Shown here one piece after another: positions 16,601 through 24,409 of a stretch of 46,201 bases of DNA (the stretch's first letter is position 1; each line of letters begins with the position of its first letter). The notes below the pieces were generated by a model. It saw only the letters and a list, made by a program, of their open reading frames with translations, had not been told where the DNA came from and ran no database searches. A program made the position numbers and the translations under genes. The DNA lies in contig CAYUQI010000011.1 in assembly GCA_964446935.1 (NCBI GenBank), positions 1 to 46,201 of the forward strand, in the 5' to 3' direction. This DNA is from UASB124 sp964446935. Lineage in GTDB: Bacteria > Babelota > Babeliae > Babelales > RVW-14.

Positions 16601-17562
16601 GAAGTACCATTAAATGCCCAATTTTTATTACCAAGCTGGAAGGTCGTTGGACCGTAGACATACATGGAACCTTGCGTGGTTGCCATATGATCATTGAGTT
16701 TGAACGAACAATTAGCACAACGAATCTGAGCCCCATCACCCATCAACAATTGACCGGCTGAGTTTCCAAGTCCTGTTATATGAATATCATTCAATAACAA
16801 TGTAGCATTTGGATCAAGGAGTAATGAACCACCTTTTGACATATCCAAAACGCAACCGTTGCCATTGAGGACACTTATTCCTCCGAATGTCCAGGTTCCC
16901 ATCAGGTCAATACTGCCGGACAGAACAAGATCATCAGCATCCTTGTAATATAAGCTGTTGGACCATGGATTTGGATATTCACTACCAAGCTTTAGTTGAC
17001 GGTCATTCATTTGAATTTTACCGTCGCCAACCAGATAAACTCCATCACACAGAGCAAGATCATCATGCAATACGACAGTGCCACCATTGAGTTCAATATT
17101 TTGGTTGAGCTTGCTTTCGATGCCCATACCCAACTCAGTAGCACTATTTGCAAGCGTTATTGGGGAGCCAAAAAGAGGCTGTCCCGCTATGTAATTACCA
17201 ACGCCGGACACGGTCAATTCATGAAGCAAAGTACCTGGTTCAGCACGAAAACTACCATTGCCTTCAAGCCTAATAATATCATCACCAGTAGGATCGTAGG
17301 TACCTTCCATCACGGCTTCTAATCCAGCGCTGTTTAACACACCACCGTGAAACAGCATTGGATTTCCGGTAACTTCCGATCCAATTTCGCGTTTAAAGGT
17401 ACCATCAACAGTCAGATTCGAAGATCCAACATTGAAGGTAGCTCCTGATGCAACGTTTATCGTTGAATCGCGACTACCAAATGTAACACCCGCCATAATC
17501 GACGAACCATATATGCTCAATAGGATGTAGGATAGCGCGCCCATGCGCAGGACCTTTTTCAT
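13615..17562 (-). CDS. giant exported two-ladder beta-helix-like protein (1315 aa)
   Basis: The ATG follows GGGAGGAGAGGA, the strongest ribosome binding site in the window. The signal peptide ends near residue 24 (SIMA-G). Residues ~25-720 carry the family ladders: VLNGNGCVLDMSKGGSLLLD, IHITGLGNSAGQLLMGDG and TIDGHGAAIKF. Residues ~752-825 are a Lys/Ala/Pro-rich linker (AQKAAKKQAAQAALKPQKP). A second beta-rich part follows (~860-1315), with VRGKGNVIRVMGTNLTIG and TTTGLYF. The usual C-terminal family module is not clear here; the end is TNTGVNFSISPNG. It is the first gene of the minus-strand cluster, 21 bp before the barrel gene, so it is likely the head of the operon. No catalytic residues are recognised; a structural surface role is inferred. 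Confidence 0.8.
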   Translation of the reverse strand: MKKVLRMGALSYILLSIYGSSIMAGVTFGSRDSTINVASGATFNVGSSNLTVDGTFKREIGSEVTGNPMLFHGGVLNSAGLEAVMEGTYDPTGDDIIRLEGNGSFRAEPGTLLHELTVSGVGNYIAGQPLFGSPITLANSATELGMGIESKLNQNIELNGGTVVLHDDLALCDGVYLVGDGKIQMNDRQLKLGSEYPNPWSNSLYYKDADDLVLSGSIDLMGTWTFGGISVLNGNGCVLDMSKGGSLLLDPNATLLLNDIHITGLGNSAGQLLMGDGAQIRCANCSFKLNDHMATTQGSMYVYGPTTFQLGNKNWAFNGTSNLTVDGTTLWVDYLDSPITPGNVYAPLPLFDEHKVNYVNLAADLASGTLSLINRGTIKESVDADIVSLTITDTILQNASGYIDLKSCVILGPNKYIRVVGDATIDGHGAAIKFCGGHVPQLHIQPGLSLTLKNVRLVNINDVSLDLRNNTSVLIDNDVIWELDESITFSSRATIQVLDTDAGQNIFTIRGEPCRRMFNIMPAPEQLPSGRPNRTFNLGHNTIQLENAGLSGFDYISFVNDSVSAAVSLSCNSAADINSNYIDSNNRYGTSMNFFVEGINNDLILRKDGMVLYGNILFGDLPTNELNIQFDLAEALDAFTPGRVGILNFFPFVVLAGDPGIFLWSELGLARLNFNDFNAAVRNDNTNAFVADENAVLTFKRLQLVDNPVKQNSARFRFEGIELLGERIDPSFIRSPMRSISKYIVPTAIWLKREQQKTQAIEAQKAAKKQAAQAALKPQKPAKPITPKLTTKPKKQNTSKGKQKSHKTRTIETEEELLGLRDININEVDPELLAALRAQTSRAIVWPAGDTPADEGRYLQQIVDQLHVIEPDKVVSGDILFERSTVQNFQVAEGTPFNVLLKDGTTVEVYNTTALSDNHIINVRGKGNVIRVMGTNLTIGPNNLYFDEGAELTFELPVVQNLKSQLIFAADTCIDLEKNAIIRFKGSGGTVFLGDDVAFNFKGTKTAAKAPAYKTNTVTSRAFMELTDGVVLTLQPGAYVGFYGVGGIRVENNASITLDTVSTLYVGAANVLDLPVPPDQVSDFIFEASDIGRIVLSSETIDEVGNGARFLTFNTALDLRIGHGGSLLIDKNSIFGINSDGKSHQSGWLTNLMLSESAIQVRYNGMLALGANRLDTTTGLYFTFPYNALSASIQGAMNPGLIRYDDIAESESFTARMNVSFQAYESYPQQKIEDVVRLLVQQSTDLIKATLFTDADGKQYIRTKDGDLVTLRDGDVITGETSKGYVQGDNTNTGVNFSISPNGVRKDGSATLRSV

Positions 17563-17653
17563 TCCTCTCCTCCCTTGGGACTATCTTCCCAGTTTTAGTT
17601 AAACTCCTTTTTAAACACAACACATAGGGCTTAGAATAATCGAATGATGATTG

Positions 17654-17682
17654 AGTCTAGTAACCAGTACTTCTTTTGTAAA
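17654..17682 (-). promoter_or_regulatory. candidate promoter for the beta-helix cluster
   Basis: On the minus strand TTTACA (17677-17682) is followed after 17 bases by TAGACT (17654-17659), about 90 bp upstream of the 13615-17562 start. The -10 match is weak. The rest of the 177-bp spacer 17563-17739 shows nothing else clear. Confidence 0.3.
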
Positions 17683-17739
17683 GATATTAAAGAAAAAAAA
17701 ACTTTCACGCCTATTGCGCCCCCATTTCCCCAAAAACGC

Positions 17740-18690
17740 CTATAAATCAGCCATTACTATCTCTTTTTTGATTTTTTCTGCTGACTGAACAAATAATCTT
17801 TGTTCCTGTCCATCAAGTTCAACGGGAAGCCTCTCACAAGAACCACTCTTGCGAACCACAACAGGAAGGCTCAAACATACGTCCTTGATACCATAAATTT
17901 CATCACCAATAAACGATGAAACTGTAAATATGCGCGATTGGTCAAGCAGAATAGCACGAACAATTTTGGCAATTACAAGCGCAATAGCGTAGTACGTTGC
18001 TCCCTTTTTGCTAATAATATTGTATACAGCCATTCGAGCCTCTTGATAAATACGATCCATTACTTTTTGATCATAGGCTGAAAGGTGTTGTATAGGAACA
18101 CCGGAAACATTCGCCTTACTCCACCAAACAAATTCACTATCACCATGTTCACCTAAAACATACGCCGTGATATCTTTAGGACTTATTTGGAAATGGTTAC
18201 CCATTAAATAACGTAAACGAGCAGTATCAAGCACGGTTCCAGTCCCAAAAACACGACATGAAGGGAATCCTGAAAGCTTCCATGTGGCATAGGTCAACAC
18301 ATCAAGAGGATTAGTAACAACAAGAATAATACAATCCTTGTTGTAGCGCACAACTTGAGGCACTATCTGTTTAAAAATATTAATATTGGTTTTCAACAAA
18401 TCAGATCGCGGTTGGCCAGGTTTCTGTGCAATGCCAGCTGCTATAACAACAACGGCAGCATCTTTAAGTAAGGCAAAATCATCGCCTGCTGTTATATTAA
18501 CCGAGGTTGTAAATTGCATGCAATGAACCAAATCAAGCGCCTCTCCCTCTGCTTTTTCCTTCTTAATATCAATCAAAGCAATCTCACTAGCTGTTCCGCC
18601 CATCATAAGAGCATAAGCAGCGGTACTTCCAACAAAACCGGCGCCCACAATGGCAACTTTTGCAGACGGATATCGTGATGAGTGGGTCAT
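17740..18690 (-). CDS. ldh: L-lactate dehydrogenase
   Basis: This interconverts pyruvate and L-lactate with NADH in the cytoplasm, regenerating NAD+. The 316-residue length is normal for the LDH/MDH family. Visible are the Rossmann motif GAGFVGS (16-22), the NAD-binding Asp41, Arg95 (canonical R109), Asn127 in TNPLD, Asp155 and Arg158 (canonical D168 and R171) and His182 in GEHGDS (canonical H195). The specificity residue is Gln89 in AQKPGQPR, which marks lactate rather than malate dehydrogenase. AAAGGAG precedes the ATG. It is transcribed away from dcd and separated from the beta-helix cluster by 177 bp; it is probably a single-gene unit. In a reduced genome it suggests fermentative redox balancing. 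Confidence 0.92.
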   Translation of the reverse strand: MTHSSRYPSAKVAIVGAGFVGSTAAYALMMGGTASEIALIDIKKEKAEGEALDLVHCMQFTTSVNITAGDDFALLKDAAVVVIAAGIAQKPGQPRSDLLKTNINIFKQIVPQVVRYNKDCIILVVTNPLDVLTYATWKLSGFPSCRVFGTGTVLDTARLRYLMGNHFQISPKDITAYVLGEHGDSEFVWWSKANVSGVPIQHLSAYDQKVMDRIYQEARMAVYNIISKKGATYYAIALVIAKIVRAILLDQSRIFTVSSFIGDEIYGIKDVCLSLPVVVRKSGSCERLPVELDGQEQRLFVQSAEKIKKEIVMADL

Positions 18691-18725
18691 ATCCTCTCCT
18701 TTTTTTAACGCTTTGTCAGGCTGCC

Positions 18726-18742
18726 CCTGAAATAAATTCAGG
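18726..18742. other. small hairpin in the ldh-dcd divergent region
   Basis: CCTGAA and TTCAGG pair around a 5-base loop in the ldh leader. There is no run of T. It may be an operator or a leader structure, or chance. Confidence 0.25.
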
Positions 18743-18758
18743 AGGACAAAGTCTGTTC

Positions 18759-18787
18759 TTAAATTTTCGATCCACTAACGTTATACT
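18759..18787 (+). promoter_or_regulatory. candidate promoter of dcd
   Basis: TTAAAT (18759-18764), a 17-base spacer, then TATACT (18782-18787), 60 bp before the dcd ATG. The -10 is good and the -35 poor. Confidence 0.4.
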
Positions 18788-18847
18788 ATCAGGAATCAAA
18801 TATTTGTGGTAAGAAATAGGCTAAAACCTTTTAAAAAGGGAGGACGT

Positions 18848-19420
18848 ATGAGCATCAAACCAGATAGCTGGATTCGTTTCATGGCTCAACAACGTAGTAT
18901 GATTGAGCCTTTCATTGATCACCAAACACGTTCATTAGATTGCGAAAGCAACAAGGTTGTCAGCTTCGGGCTTTCTAGTTATGGATACGATATCCGAGTT
19001 GCTGATGAATTTAAGGTGTTCACCAATGTTTACAATGCAATGGTAGACCCAAAAAGTTTTAAGGAAAATTCATTTATTCCAATCAAGGGCAATGAATGCA
19101 TTATCCCACCAAACTCATTTGCCTTGGCCCGTAGCGTTGAATATTTTCGCATACCACGAAACGTTCTAACCATCTGCCTAGGCAAATCAACCTACGCACG
19201 ATGCGGCATCATTGTTAATGTCACGCCTTTTGAACCTGAATGGGAAGGCTTTGTAACAATTGAAATCTCAAACACTACCCCGCTACCAGCAAAAATTTAT
19301 TCGAATGAAGGCATTGCGCAAGTTATATTCTTTCAAGCCGATAATGAATGTGAAATTTCTTATGCAGACCGCAAGGGGAAATATATGAAACAACAGGGCA
19401 TAACATTACCTACAATATAA
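18848..19420 (+). CDS. dcd: dCTP deaminase
   Basis: This deaminates dCTP to dUTP in the cytoplasm, the first step towards dTTP. The ATG at 18848 is chosen because GGGAGG (18838-18843) sits four bases upstream; the open frame runs back to 18806 but those residues do not belong to the family. The product is 190 residues, typical for Dcd. Visible are FGLSSYGYDIR (40-50), the substrate-binding KSTYARCG (113-120) and the GFVTIEISN segment with the likely catalytic Glu139. The C-terminal GKYMKQQGIT matches the family tail. Some relatives are bifunctional deaminase/dUTPases, which cannot be excluded by eye. It stands alone on the plus strand and ends at a shared terminator. Confidence 0.93.
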   Translation: MSIKPDSWIRFMAQQRSMIEPFIDHQTRSLDCESNKVVSFGLSSYGYDIRVADEFKVFTNVYNAMVDPKSFKENSFIPIKGNECIIPPNSFALARSVEYFRIPRNVLTICLGKSTYARCGIIVNVTPFEPEWEGFVTIEISNTTPLPAKIYSNEGIAQVIFFQADNECEISYADRKGKYMKQQGITLPTI

Positions 19421-19472
19421 TACACAATAAAAAAGACCCGGGAATCAAATCCCGGGTCTTTTTTATTGTGTA
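19421..19472. terminator. bidirectional terminator between dcd and rplQ
   Basis: A perfect 23-bp stem (19421-19443 with 19450-19472) has a 6-base loop. Its GC core (GACCCGGGA / TCCCGGGTC) is flanked by six A and six T, so it can end transcription both from dcd and from the 19.5-kb ribosomal run that ends at 19483. Confidence 0.92.
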
Positions 19473-19482
19473 AATTTTTATA

Positions 19483-19839
19483 CTATACCCATTCAAGACG
19501 AGCAACAGGGGCTGTATCACTTGCCCGGCGGCCAAGCGATATAACACGTGTGTAGCCACCTGGACGGCCAACATATTTAGGAGCAATTTCTTTAAGCAGT
19601 TTAGTTACCGCTTGATCACTGTAAGGAAGTATCTGTTTAACACGACGAATGGTATTAAAATCATATCCAGTTCGTGCAATTGTAACAAGTTTTTCAACAA
19701 AACGTTGTACTTGCTTAGCTCGTGTCTTAGGGGTCTGCAGTGAACCATGCGTAATTAAATGAATCATTTGATTACGCATCAACGCTTTGCGGTGTCCTGT
19801 TTTAAGATTAAGTTTTTTTCTTCCATTTTGATGCATCAT
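19483..19839 (-). CDS. rplQ: 50S ribosomal protein L17
   Basis: A 118-residue L17 of normal length, with the family N-terminus HQNGRKKLNLKTGHRKALMRNQ and a C-terminal GGYTRVISLGRRASDTAP. L17 sits near the peptide exit tunnel. The first two codons are both ATG; either may be used. It is the last gene of the alpha-operon part, 48 bp after rpoA and just before the bidirectional terminator. Confidence 0.97.
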   Translation of the reverse strand: MMHQNGRKKLNLKTGHRKALMRNQMIHLITHGSLQTPKTRAKQVQRFVEKLVTIARTGYDFNTIRRVKQILPYSDQAVTKLLKEIAPKYVGRPGGYTRVISLGRRASDTAPVARLEWV

Positions 19840-19887
19840 TGTTTTGACCTTTAAATCACTAAATAATCTTTATCAATAATATCACTA

Positions 19888-20931
19888 TTAACCAGCTTGT
19901 TCTTGATCTTTAATTGCTTTTTTCAAATCAAGTTCTTTAATATTCATACCTAATTGCAAACCAAAAGCAGCAAGAATTTCTTTAACTTCACGCAATGATT
20001 TGCGACCAAAGTTTTTAATCTTAAGAATGTCATCTTCAGTCATATTGACCAAATCAATGACACGTTTAATACCAGCGCCCACTAAGCAGTTGTGTGCACG
20101 AACTGAAAATTCAAGCTCATCAATTGGTTTAAGAAATAGTTCAACAGGTAAACCCTTTGTTGGTCCCTCTCCCTCTATCTTCTCCCCTTCGCGTTCATGT
20201 TCAGTAAGCGTCTTTGATATTTCATTGAATGGAATTTCTTTAACAAGAAGGAAATGCTCAAGCTGTGTACGCAAAACCGACGTTGCATAATGAATAATAT
20301 CTTGAGGTCCTACAGCACCATTGGTGTAAATACGCATAATAAGTTTATCGCAATCAAAACGTTCGCCAACACGAGCCTGTTCAACAGTGTACTCAACACG
20401 TTTAGCAGGGGAAAACATCGCATCCAAATAAATACGATTATCGGCTTGCAATGATTCTCCTTGTGGCCATTGTGATTGGAGATATCCTCGACCCGTCTCA
20501 ACGAAAAATTCTATCTCAAGATCACCATCAGCAGCCAAATGAGCAATAACATGATCTTTATTAATGACAGCTAAATGAGGATCAGTTTTAATATCACCAA
20601 CTTTAACAGGGCCAGCACCTTTTTTAGAAAGATACATTTTTCCAGCATTACCTGTTTCATTCTTTACAACAACACCTTTGAGGTTTAACAAAACATGTAA
20701 CGTATCTTCAACAACGCCCTTAATCGTTGAAAATTCATTGTTGACTCCCTTGATAATAACTGAAGTCACCGCAGAACCCTCAACGGAGGAAAGCATAACA
20801 CGTCGCAATGCATTACCCAAGGTGATACCAAAACCAGGCTCAAGTGGTTGAATAATCAACTCACCATACGTACTTGAACTAACTTTTGTATCCCAACTAA
20901 CCTTGGGAAGAATTAAGGGCTTATAATTCAT
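19888..20931 (-). CDS. rpoA: RNA polymerase alpha subunit
   Basis: At 347 residues it is slightly longer than the ~330 usual. The N-terminal domain carries GFGITLGNALRRVMLSS, the dimerisation signature. The C-terminal domain (about 265-330) has LEFSVRAHNCL, then DLVNMTEDDILKIKNFGRKS, the helix-hairpin-helix fold that contacts UP elements and activators. The alpha dimer seeds assembly of RNA polymerase. It lies between rpsD and rplQ, the standard alpha-operon order. Confidence 0.98.
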   Translation of the reverse strand: MNYKPLILPKVSWDTKVSSSTYGELIIQPLEPGFGITLGNALRRVMLSSVEGSAVTSVIIKGVNNEFSTIKGVVEDTLHVLLNLKGVVVKNETGNAGKMYLSKKGAGPVKVGDIKTDPHLAVINKDHVIAHLAADGDLEIEFFVETGRGYLQSQWPQGESLQADNRIYLDAMFSPAKRVEYTVEQARVGERFDCDKLIMRIYTNGAVGPQDIIHYATSVLRTQLEHFLLVKEIPFNEISKTLTEHEREGEKIEGEGPTKGLPVELFLKPIDELEFSVRAHNCLVGAGIKRVIDLVNMTEDDILKIKNFGRKSLREVKEILAAFGLQLGMNIKELDLKKAIKDQEQAG

Positions 20932-21017
20932 CTTCTGCTTCCATTCCTTAAAACATCAATACCTGTCATACAATTTCTTTACCAACAATCTTGCCAACAA
21001 AACATCAAACACAGATG

Positions 21018-21644
21018 TTATTTGGAATACAATTCCACAATTAAGTGTTCCGCAATTGATGTTGTCACATCAGAACGCAACGGCAAACGAGTAACAACGC
21101 CACGGCGATCTTTCTTTTGAAGATCAAGCCATTCTGGTACCTTAACAGCTGTAGCAAGACGTTTATCAACAACATTTTCCATAAATGTTTTATTATCCAA
21201 TGTTGCTGTTGTCAGTGAAATAACATCACCATTTTTAACAAGACATGAAGGCTTATCAACCTTAATGCCATTGATGGTAATGTGTCCATGCACAATCATT
21301 TGTCGAGCTTGTTCACGTGAAATTGCCAGCTTAAGACGAAAAATAACGTTATCTAAACGACGTTCAAGCAATGACAACAAATTTTCGCCAGTAATACCAT
21401 GCATCTGTGATGCTACATCAAAAAAGCGCTTAAACTGACGCTCACGCATACCATATATCAATCTAACTTTTTGTTTTTCTTCAAGTTGTTTGCCATACCC
21501 ACTACTCTTTTTAGAACCAACACGTTTACCATGTTGCCCTGGGGTTGTTGGCCGTCCTTCAAGTGTACATTTAGGCGAACGACACTTAGTCCCTTTGAGA
21601 TAAAGCTTTTCTCCAGCCATTCTACATTTGCTACACGTTGCCAT
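21018..21644 (-). CDS. rpsD: 30S ribosomal protein S4, zinc-binding type
   Basis: A 208-residue S4, a primary 16S rRNA binder that in many bacteria also represses its own operon. An N-terminal zinc site is visible (Cys4, Cys7, Cys21, Cys26), and the S4 RNA-binding domain runs from about 97 (RLDNVIFRL, SREQARQMIVHGHITING). GGAATT precedes the ATG. Confidence 0.97.
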   Translation of the reverse strand: MATCSKCRMAGEKLYLKGTKCRSPKCTLEGRPTTPGQHGKRVGSKKSSGYGKQLEEKQKVRLIYGMRERQFKRFFDVASQMHGITGENLLSLLERRLDNVIFRLKLAISREQARQMIVHGHITINGIKVDKPSCLVKNGDVISLTTATLDNKTFMENVVDKRLATAVKVPEWLDLQKKDRRGVVTRLPLRSDVTTSIAEHLIVELYSK

Positions 21645-21688
21645 ACAATTCCTTAATCAATCCTTACCATCAGCTTTTATACACAATT

Positions 21689-22072
21689 TTACACACGACG
21701 TTTTTTAGGTGGTCGACAACCATTGTGAGGAATAGGCGTAACATCACGAAGAACACTCACGCCAAGACCTGATGATTGCAACGCTCTGACAACTGAATCA
21801 CGACCAGATCCAGGGCCTTGTAAATTCACTTCAACAACCCTAACTCCCATCCCAACCATTTCCTTGGCTAACTTATTAGCAACCTGTGTTGCTGCGTAAG
21901 GGGTGCCTTTACGTGTGCCTGTGTATCCCATGCCACCAGCGCTCCCACGAAGAAGAACATCGCCATCCGTTGTTGCAACCGTGACGATGGTATTATTGAA
22001 GCTCGATTTAACATGAGCAACTACTGTTTCAACATTTCTAGACTGTTTTTTCTTACTTTTTTTATATGCCAT
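21689..22072 (-). CDS. rpsK: 30S ribosomal protein S11
   Basis: A 127-residue S11 of the 30S platform. Family marks: HVKSSFNNTIVTVATTDGD, SAGGMGYTGTRKGTPYAA, and the C-terminal DVTPIPHNGCRPPKKRRV. It is 44 bp upstream of rpsD, with AGGGTAGCG before the ATG. Confidence 0.98.
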   Translation of the reverse strand: MAYKKSKKKQSRNVETVVAHVKSSFNNTIVTVATTDGDVLLRGSAGGMGYTGTRKGTPYAATQVANKLAKEMVGMGVRVVEVNLQGPGSGRDSVVRALQSSGLGVSVLRDVTPIPHNGCRPPKKRRV

Positions 22073-22095
22073 CGCTACCCTTGTGTATTTGGCTC

Positions 22096-22485
22096 TTACT
22101 TCTTAGCAACTACTTTCTTAAGTGGAATAATATTTGCAGCTTTACGAGGACCCTTACGTGTTCGTGCATTCGTTTTGGTACGTTGACCACGAACAGGCAA
22201 TGATTTTCTATGACGAGCGCCTCGATAACAGCTAATTTCCTGAAGACGTTTTATATTAAGTGTTATTTCTTTACGCAATTCACCTTCAATTTTGTATGTT
22301 TGGGTTACATATTTTTGAATTGCAGCCACTTGTTCGTGACTCAAATTTTTTATACGAGTATCAGGACTTACTTTGGTATGTGTCAAAATTTCACGCGCCC
22401 TTGTAAGACCAATGCCAAAAAGGTATCGCAACCCATATTCAACACGTTTTTCGTCTGGTAAAACAACACCCTCAATACGTACCAT
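22096..22485 (-). CDS. rpsM: 30S ribosomal protein S13
   Basis: S13 forms intersubunit bridges in the 30S head. The ATG at 22485 (MVRIEGVVLP) matches the family start and follows GTGAGG six bases away; a GTG four codons upstream keeps the frame but is less likely. The product is 129 residues. GIGLTRAREIL and CYRGARHRKSLPVRGQRTKTNARTRKG are characteristic. Confidence 0.96.
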   Translation of the reverse strand: MVRIEGVVLPDEKRVEYGLRYLFGIGLTRAREILTHTKVSPDTRIKNLSHEQVAAIQKYVTQTYKIEGELRKEITLNIKRLQEISCYRGARHRKSLPVRGQRTKTNARTRKGPRKAANIIPLKKVVAKK

Positions 22486-22551
22486 GTGCAACCTCACTCA
22501 TGTTTCCACAATCTTAAAGACTCATAGTTTTTATAATTCATCCGGGTAACA

Positions 22552-22668
22552 CTACCCTTGACGTTGTTTATGCTTTGGATTTTTTTTACAAATCACACGC
22601 ACAACGCCTGCTCGACGAATAATTTTACAATTATCACAAATAAGTTTAATCGATGTTCGTACTTTCAT
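22552..22668 (-). CDS. rpmJ: 50S ribosomal protein L36, zinc-binding type
   Basis: A 38-residue gene too short for routine ORF cut-offs. It reads MKVRTSIKLICDNCK to NPKHKQRQG. The zinc ligands Cys11, Cys14, Cys27 and His33 are all present, so this is the zinc form. It lies between infA (71 bp upstream) and rpsM (66 bp downstream), its normal place in the spc/alpha junction. Confidence 0.97.
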   Translation of the reverse strand: MKVRTSIKLICDNCKIIRRAGVVRVICKKNPKHKQRQG

Positions 22669-22739
22669 AACGTATCTCGCATTTTGTAATTCAACTACGC
22701 CTATTTTTATTCACGCTTTAATTCTTATCTATGTGCAAC

Positions 22740-22967
22740 TCACATTTTATGGCGAGAAATTATTCTCCCCTTGGTCAGGTCATACGGAGAAAGCTCAACT
22801 GATACTTTATCCCCTGGAAGCAATTTTATGTAATGCATACGCATCTTTCCTGACACATGAGCCAAAATAATATGCCCACCTTCAATAAGTCGAACATTAA
22901 ACATTGCATTGGGCAATGCTTTTTCGACAATACCATCCATTACAATAACATCTTCTTTCTTTTTCAT
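22740..22967 (-). CDS. infA: translation initiation factor IF-1
   Basis: At 75 residues it is normal for IF-1, an OB-fold protein that binds the 30S A site during initiation. Visible: KEDVIVMDGIVEKALPNAMF, HVSGKMRMHYIKLLPGDKV and SPYDLTKGRI. The ATG overlaps the map stop codon in an ATGA, implying translational coupling. Confidence 0.97.
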   Translation of the reverse strand: MKKKEDVIVMDGIVEKALPNAMFNVRLIEGGHIILAHVSGKMRMHYIKLLPGDKVSVELSPYDLTKGRIISRHKM

Positions 22968-23725
22968 AATCTCGTTAACACCTCTGCTCCATTTTTAGTT
23001 ATAACAATCGTATCTTCAACATGCGCTGTTAATCCTCCGTCAACCGTTCGAGCTGTCCATCCATCGTTCATAACGCGTATTTTATAATCTTTTTCAGCAA
23101 TCATTGGTTCAATAGCAAGCGTCATTCCTTCTTGAAGAACCGGACCATTGTCCGATGTTACATAATTAGGAATCTCTGGTGCCTCATGAATAGACTTACC
23201 AATCCCATGACCTGCAAAATCACGTATAACACCAAATCCGGCGCTTTCTACAATCTGCTGAATTGCACAAGAAATTTCAGAGAGCCTTATTCCTGGCTTC
23301 ACCATATCAATAGCCTTATCTAAGGCCTGTTGAGCTATTTGAGCCATACGACGCACAGTCGGTGATACTTCCCCAATAAAAAAACTACGGGTTATATCAG
23401 CACAATAGCCTTTAAATGAGCCAACAACATCTATTTTAACAAAATCTCCAGATTTTAAAATAACTTCTTTTGATGGGATCCCATGGACAATTACATCATT
23501 AAGGGATATGCATGTAGCAAAACGGTATCCACCATAACCCTTACACTCAGGCTTAAGACCCGATTCACGCATGCGTTTTTCAATAAAACCATCGATTTCT
23601 AAGGTCGAAATACCAGGGGTCATGAGAGGGGGTACATCCTCCATGATGCGTGCCAATAAATGGCCTGCTGTACGCATTTTTTCAATAGAAACTTTGTTTT
23701 TTACTATAATTGTACTCATTAACAT
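22964..23725 (-). CDS. map: methionine aminopeptidase type I
   Basis: This removes the initiator Met from nascent proteins using two metal ions. The five metal ligands are visible: Asp99, Asp110, His173 (GHGIG), Glu206 (IEPM) and Glu237 (HVEDT), with the substrate-site His81 (VHGIP). The family start aligns with the third codon (MSTIIVKNK), at 23719; the ATG at 23725 is equally open and no clear ribosome binding site chooses. The gene overlaps the end of adk by 38-44 bp in another frame, so it may be translationally coupled. It lacks the N-terminal SH3-binding zinc finger of eukaryotic enzymes. Confidence 0.96.
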   Translation of the reverse strand: MLMSTIIVKNKVSIEKMRTAGHLLARIMEDVPPLMTPGISTLEIDGFIEKRMRESGLKPECKGYGGYRFATCISLNDVIVHGIPSKEVILKSGDFVKIDVVGSFKGYCADITRSFFIGEVSPTVRRMAQIAQQALDKAIDMVKPGIRLSEISCAIQQIVESAGFGVIRDFAGHGIGKSIHEAPEIPNYVTSDNGPVLQEGMTLAIEPMIAEKDYKIRVMNDGWTARTVDGGLTAHVEDTIVITKNGAEVLTRL

Positions 23726-24404
23726 TCATTCGTAAAAGACCACAAAAACGTTCAAAGACCATTTCTGGTGCTATACCTGCAACAGAAAGCCTTAACACTT
23801 CAACCCCTTGCTCCCTATAAAATGATAATAAATCATCTTTATAAAGGGAGTAAGAAGCAAGACGAGCTGCAGCAATAGCTTCTGAGTCATCGTCTCGACG
23901 TACCAACACGCTGCCACAATATTTACAACCTGTCAAAGTTTCATCATTTCCATATGAATTTTGGCATTTTTTATTGCTACAAATCCTTCGGGAAACAAGA
24001 CGTTGCATCACTTCCCGAAGAGAAATTTCAAAAAAAACAACTCTTAAACAAAGTGGTTGTGTCAGTGATTTCAAAAAATTGCAAAATAATCGTGCCGACT
24101 CTTTTGCTCGAGGATATCCATCAAGAACGATTGGGGTATCATTATCGTCTGCCAATTGTGATAAAAGCCACGAGGTAATCAATTCGTTGATCAATGGAGG
24201 TGGAATTAATTGACCTTGTTTGAAGTAATGATCAAGCTGCATTCCCAATGACGTTTTTTGTGCTATATGCTCACGACACAAATTACCTGACGAAAGCATT
24301 CGATATTTACACCGTTGAACAAGCAAATGTGCAAGAGTTCCTTTGCCCGAACCGGGAGGACCAAAAAAGGAATAGAGAGTCCGCCCTTCTTCTTGATAAC
24401 TCAT
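23682..24404 (-). CDS. adk: adenylate kinase, long-LID zinc type
   Basis: This interconverts ATP + AMP and 2 ADP. The product is 240 residues with Walker A GPPGSGKGT (15-23), the AMP site around LSSGNLCREH, and LDGYPRAKES. The LID domain carries four Cys: CSNKKC, then CKYC, followed by RRDDD. The first pair is spaced C-x4-C rather than the usual C-x2-C. The ATG at 24404 is chosen; a TTG at 24413 overlaps the secY stop. No strong ribosome binding site is seen, so coupling to secY is likely. The last ~13 codons overlap map in another frame, and the C-terminus is correspondingly unlike other Adk proteins. Confidence 0.94.
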   Translation of the reverse strand: MSYQEEGRTLYSFFGPPGSGKGTLAHLLVQRCKYRMLSSGNLCREHIAQKTSLGMQLDHYFKQGQLIPPPLINELITSWLLSQLADDNDTPIVLDGYPRAKESARLFCNFLKSLTQPLCLRVVFFEISLREVMQRLVSRRICSNKKCQNSYGNDETLTGCKYCGSVLVRRDDDSEAIAAARLASYSLYKDDLLSFYREQGVEVLRLSVAGIAPEMVFERFCGLLRMNVNEYNYSKKQSFY

Positions 24405-24409
24405 ATATG

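Noticed and set aside
1..17562. mobile element as the source of the duplications
   Set aside because: No transposase, integrase, terminal inverted repeats of IS type or target-site duplications were seen around the duplicated units.
17740..18690. malate dehydrogenase
   Set aside because: The specificity position is Gln (AQKPGQPR), the lactate dehydrogenase residue; malate enzymes have Arg there.
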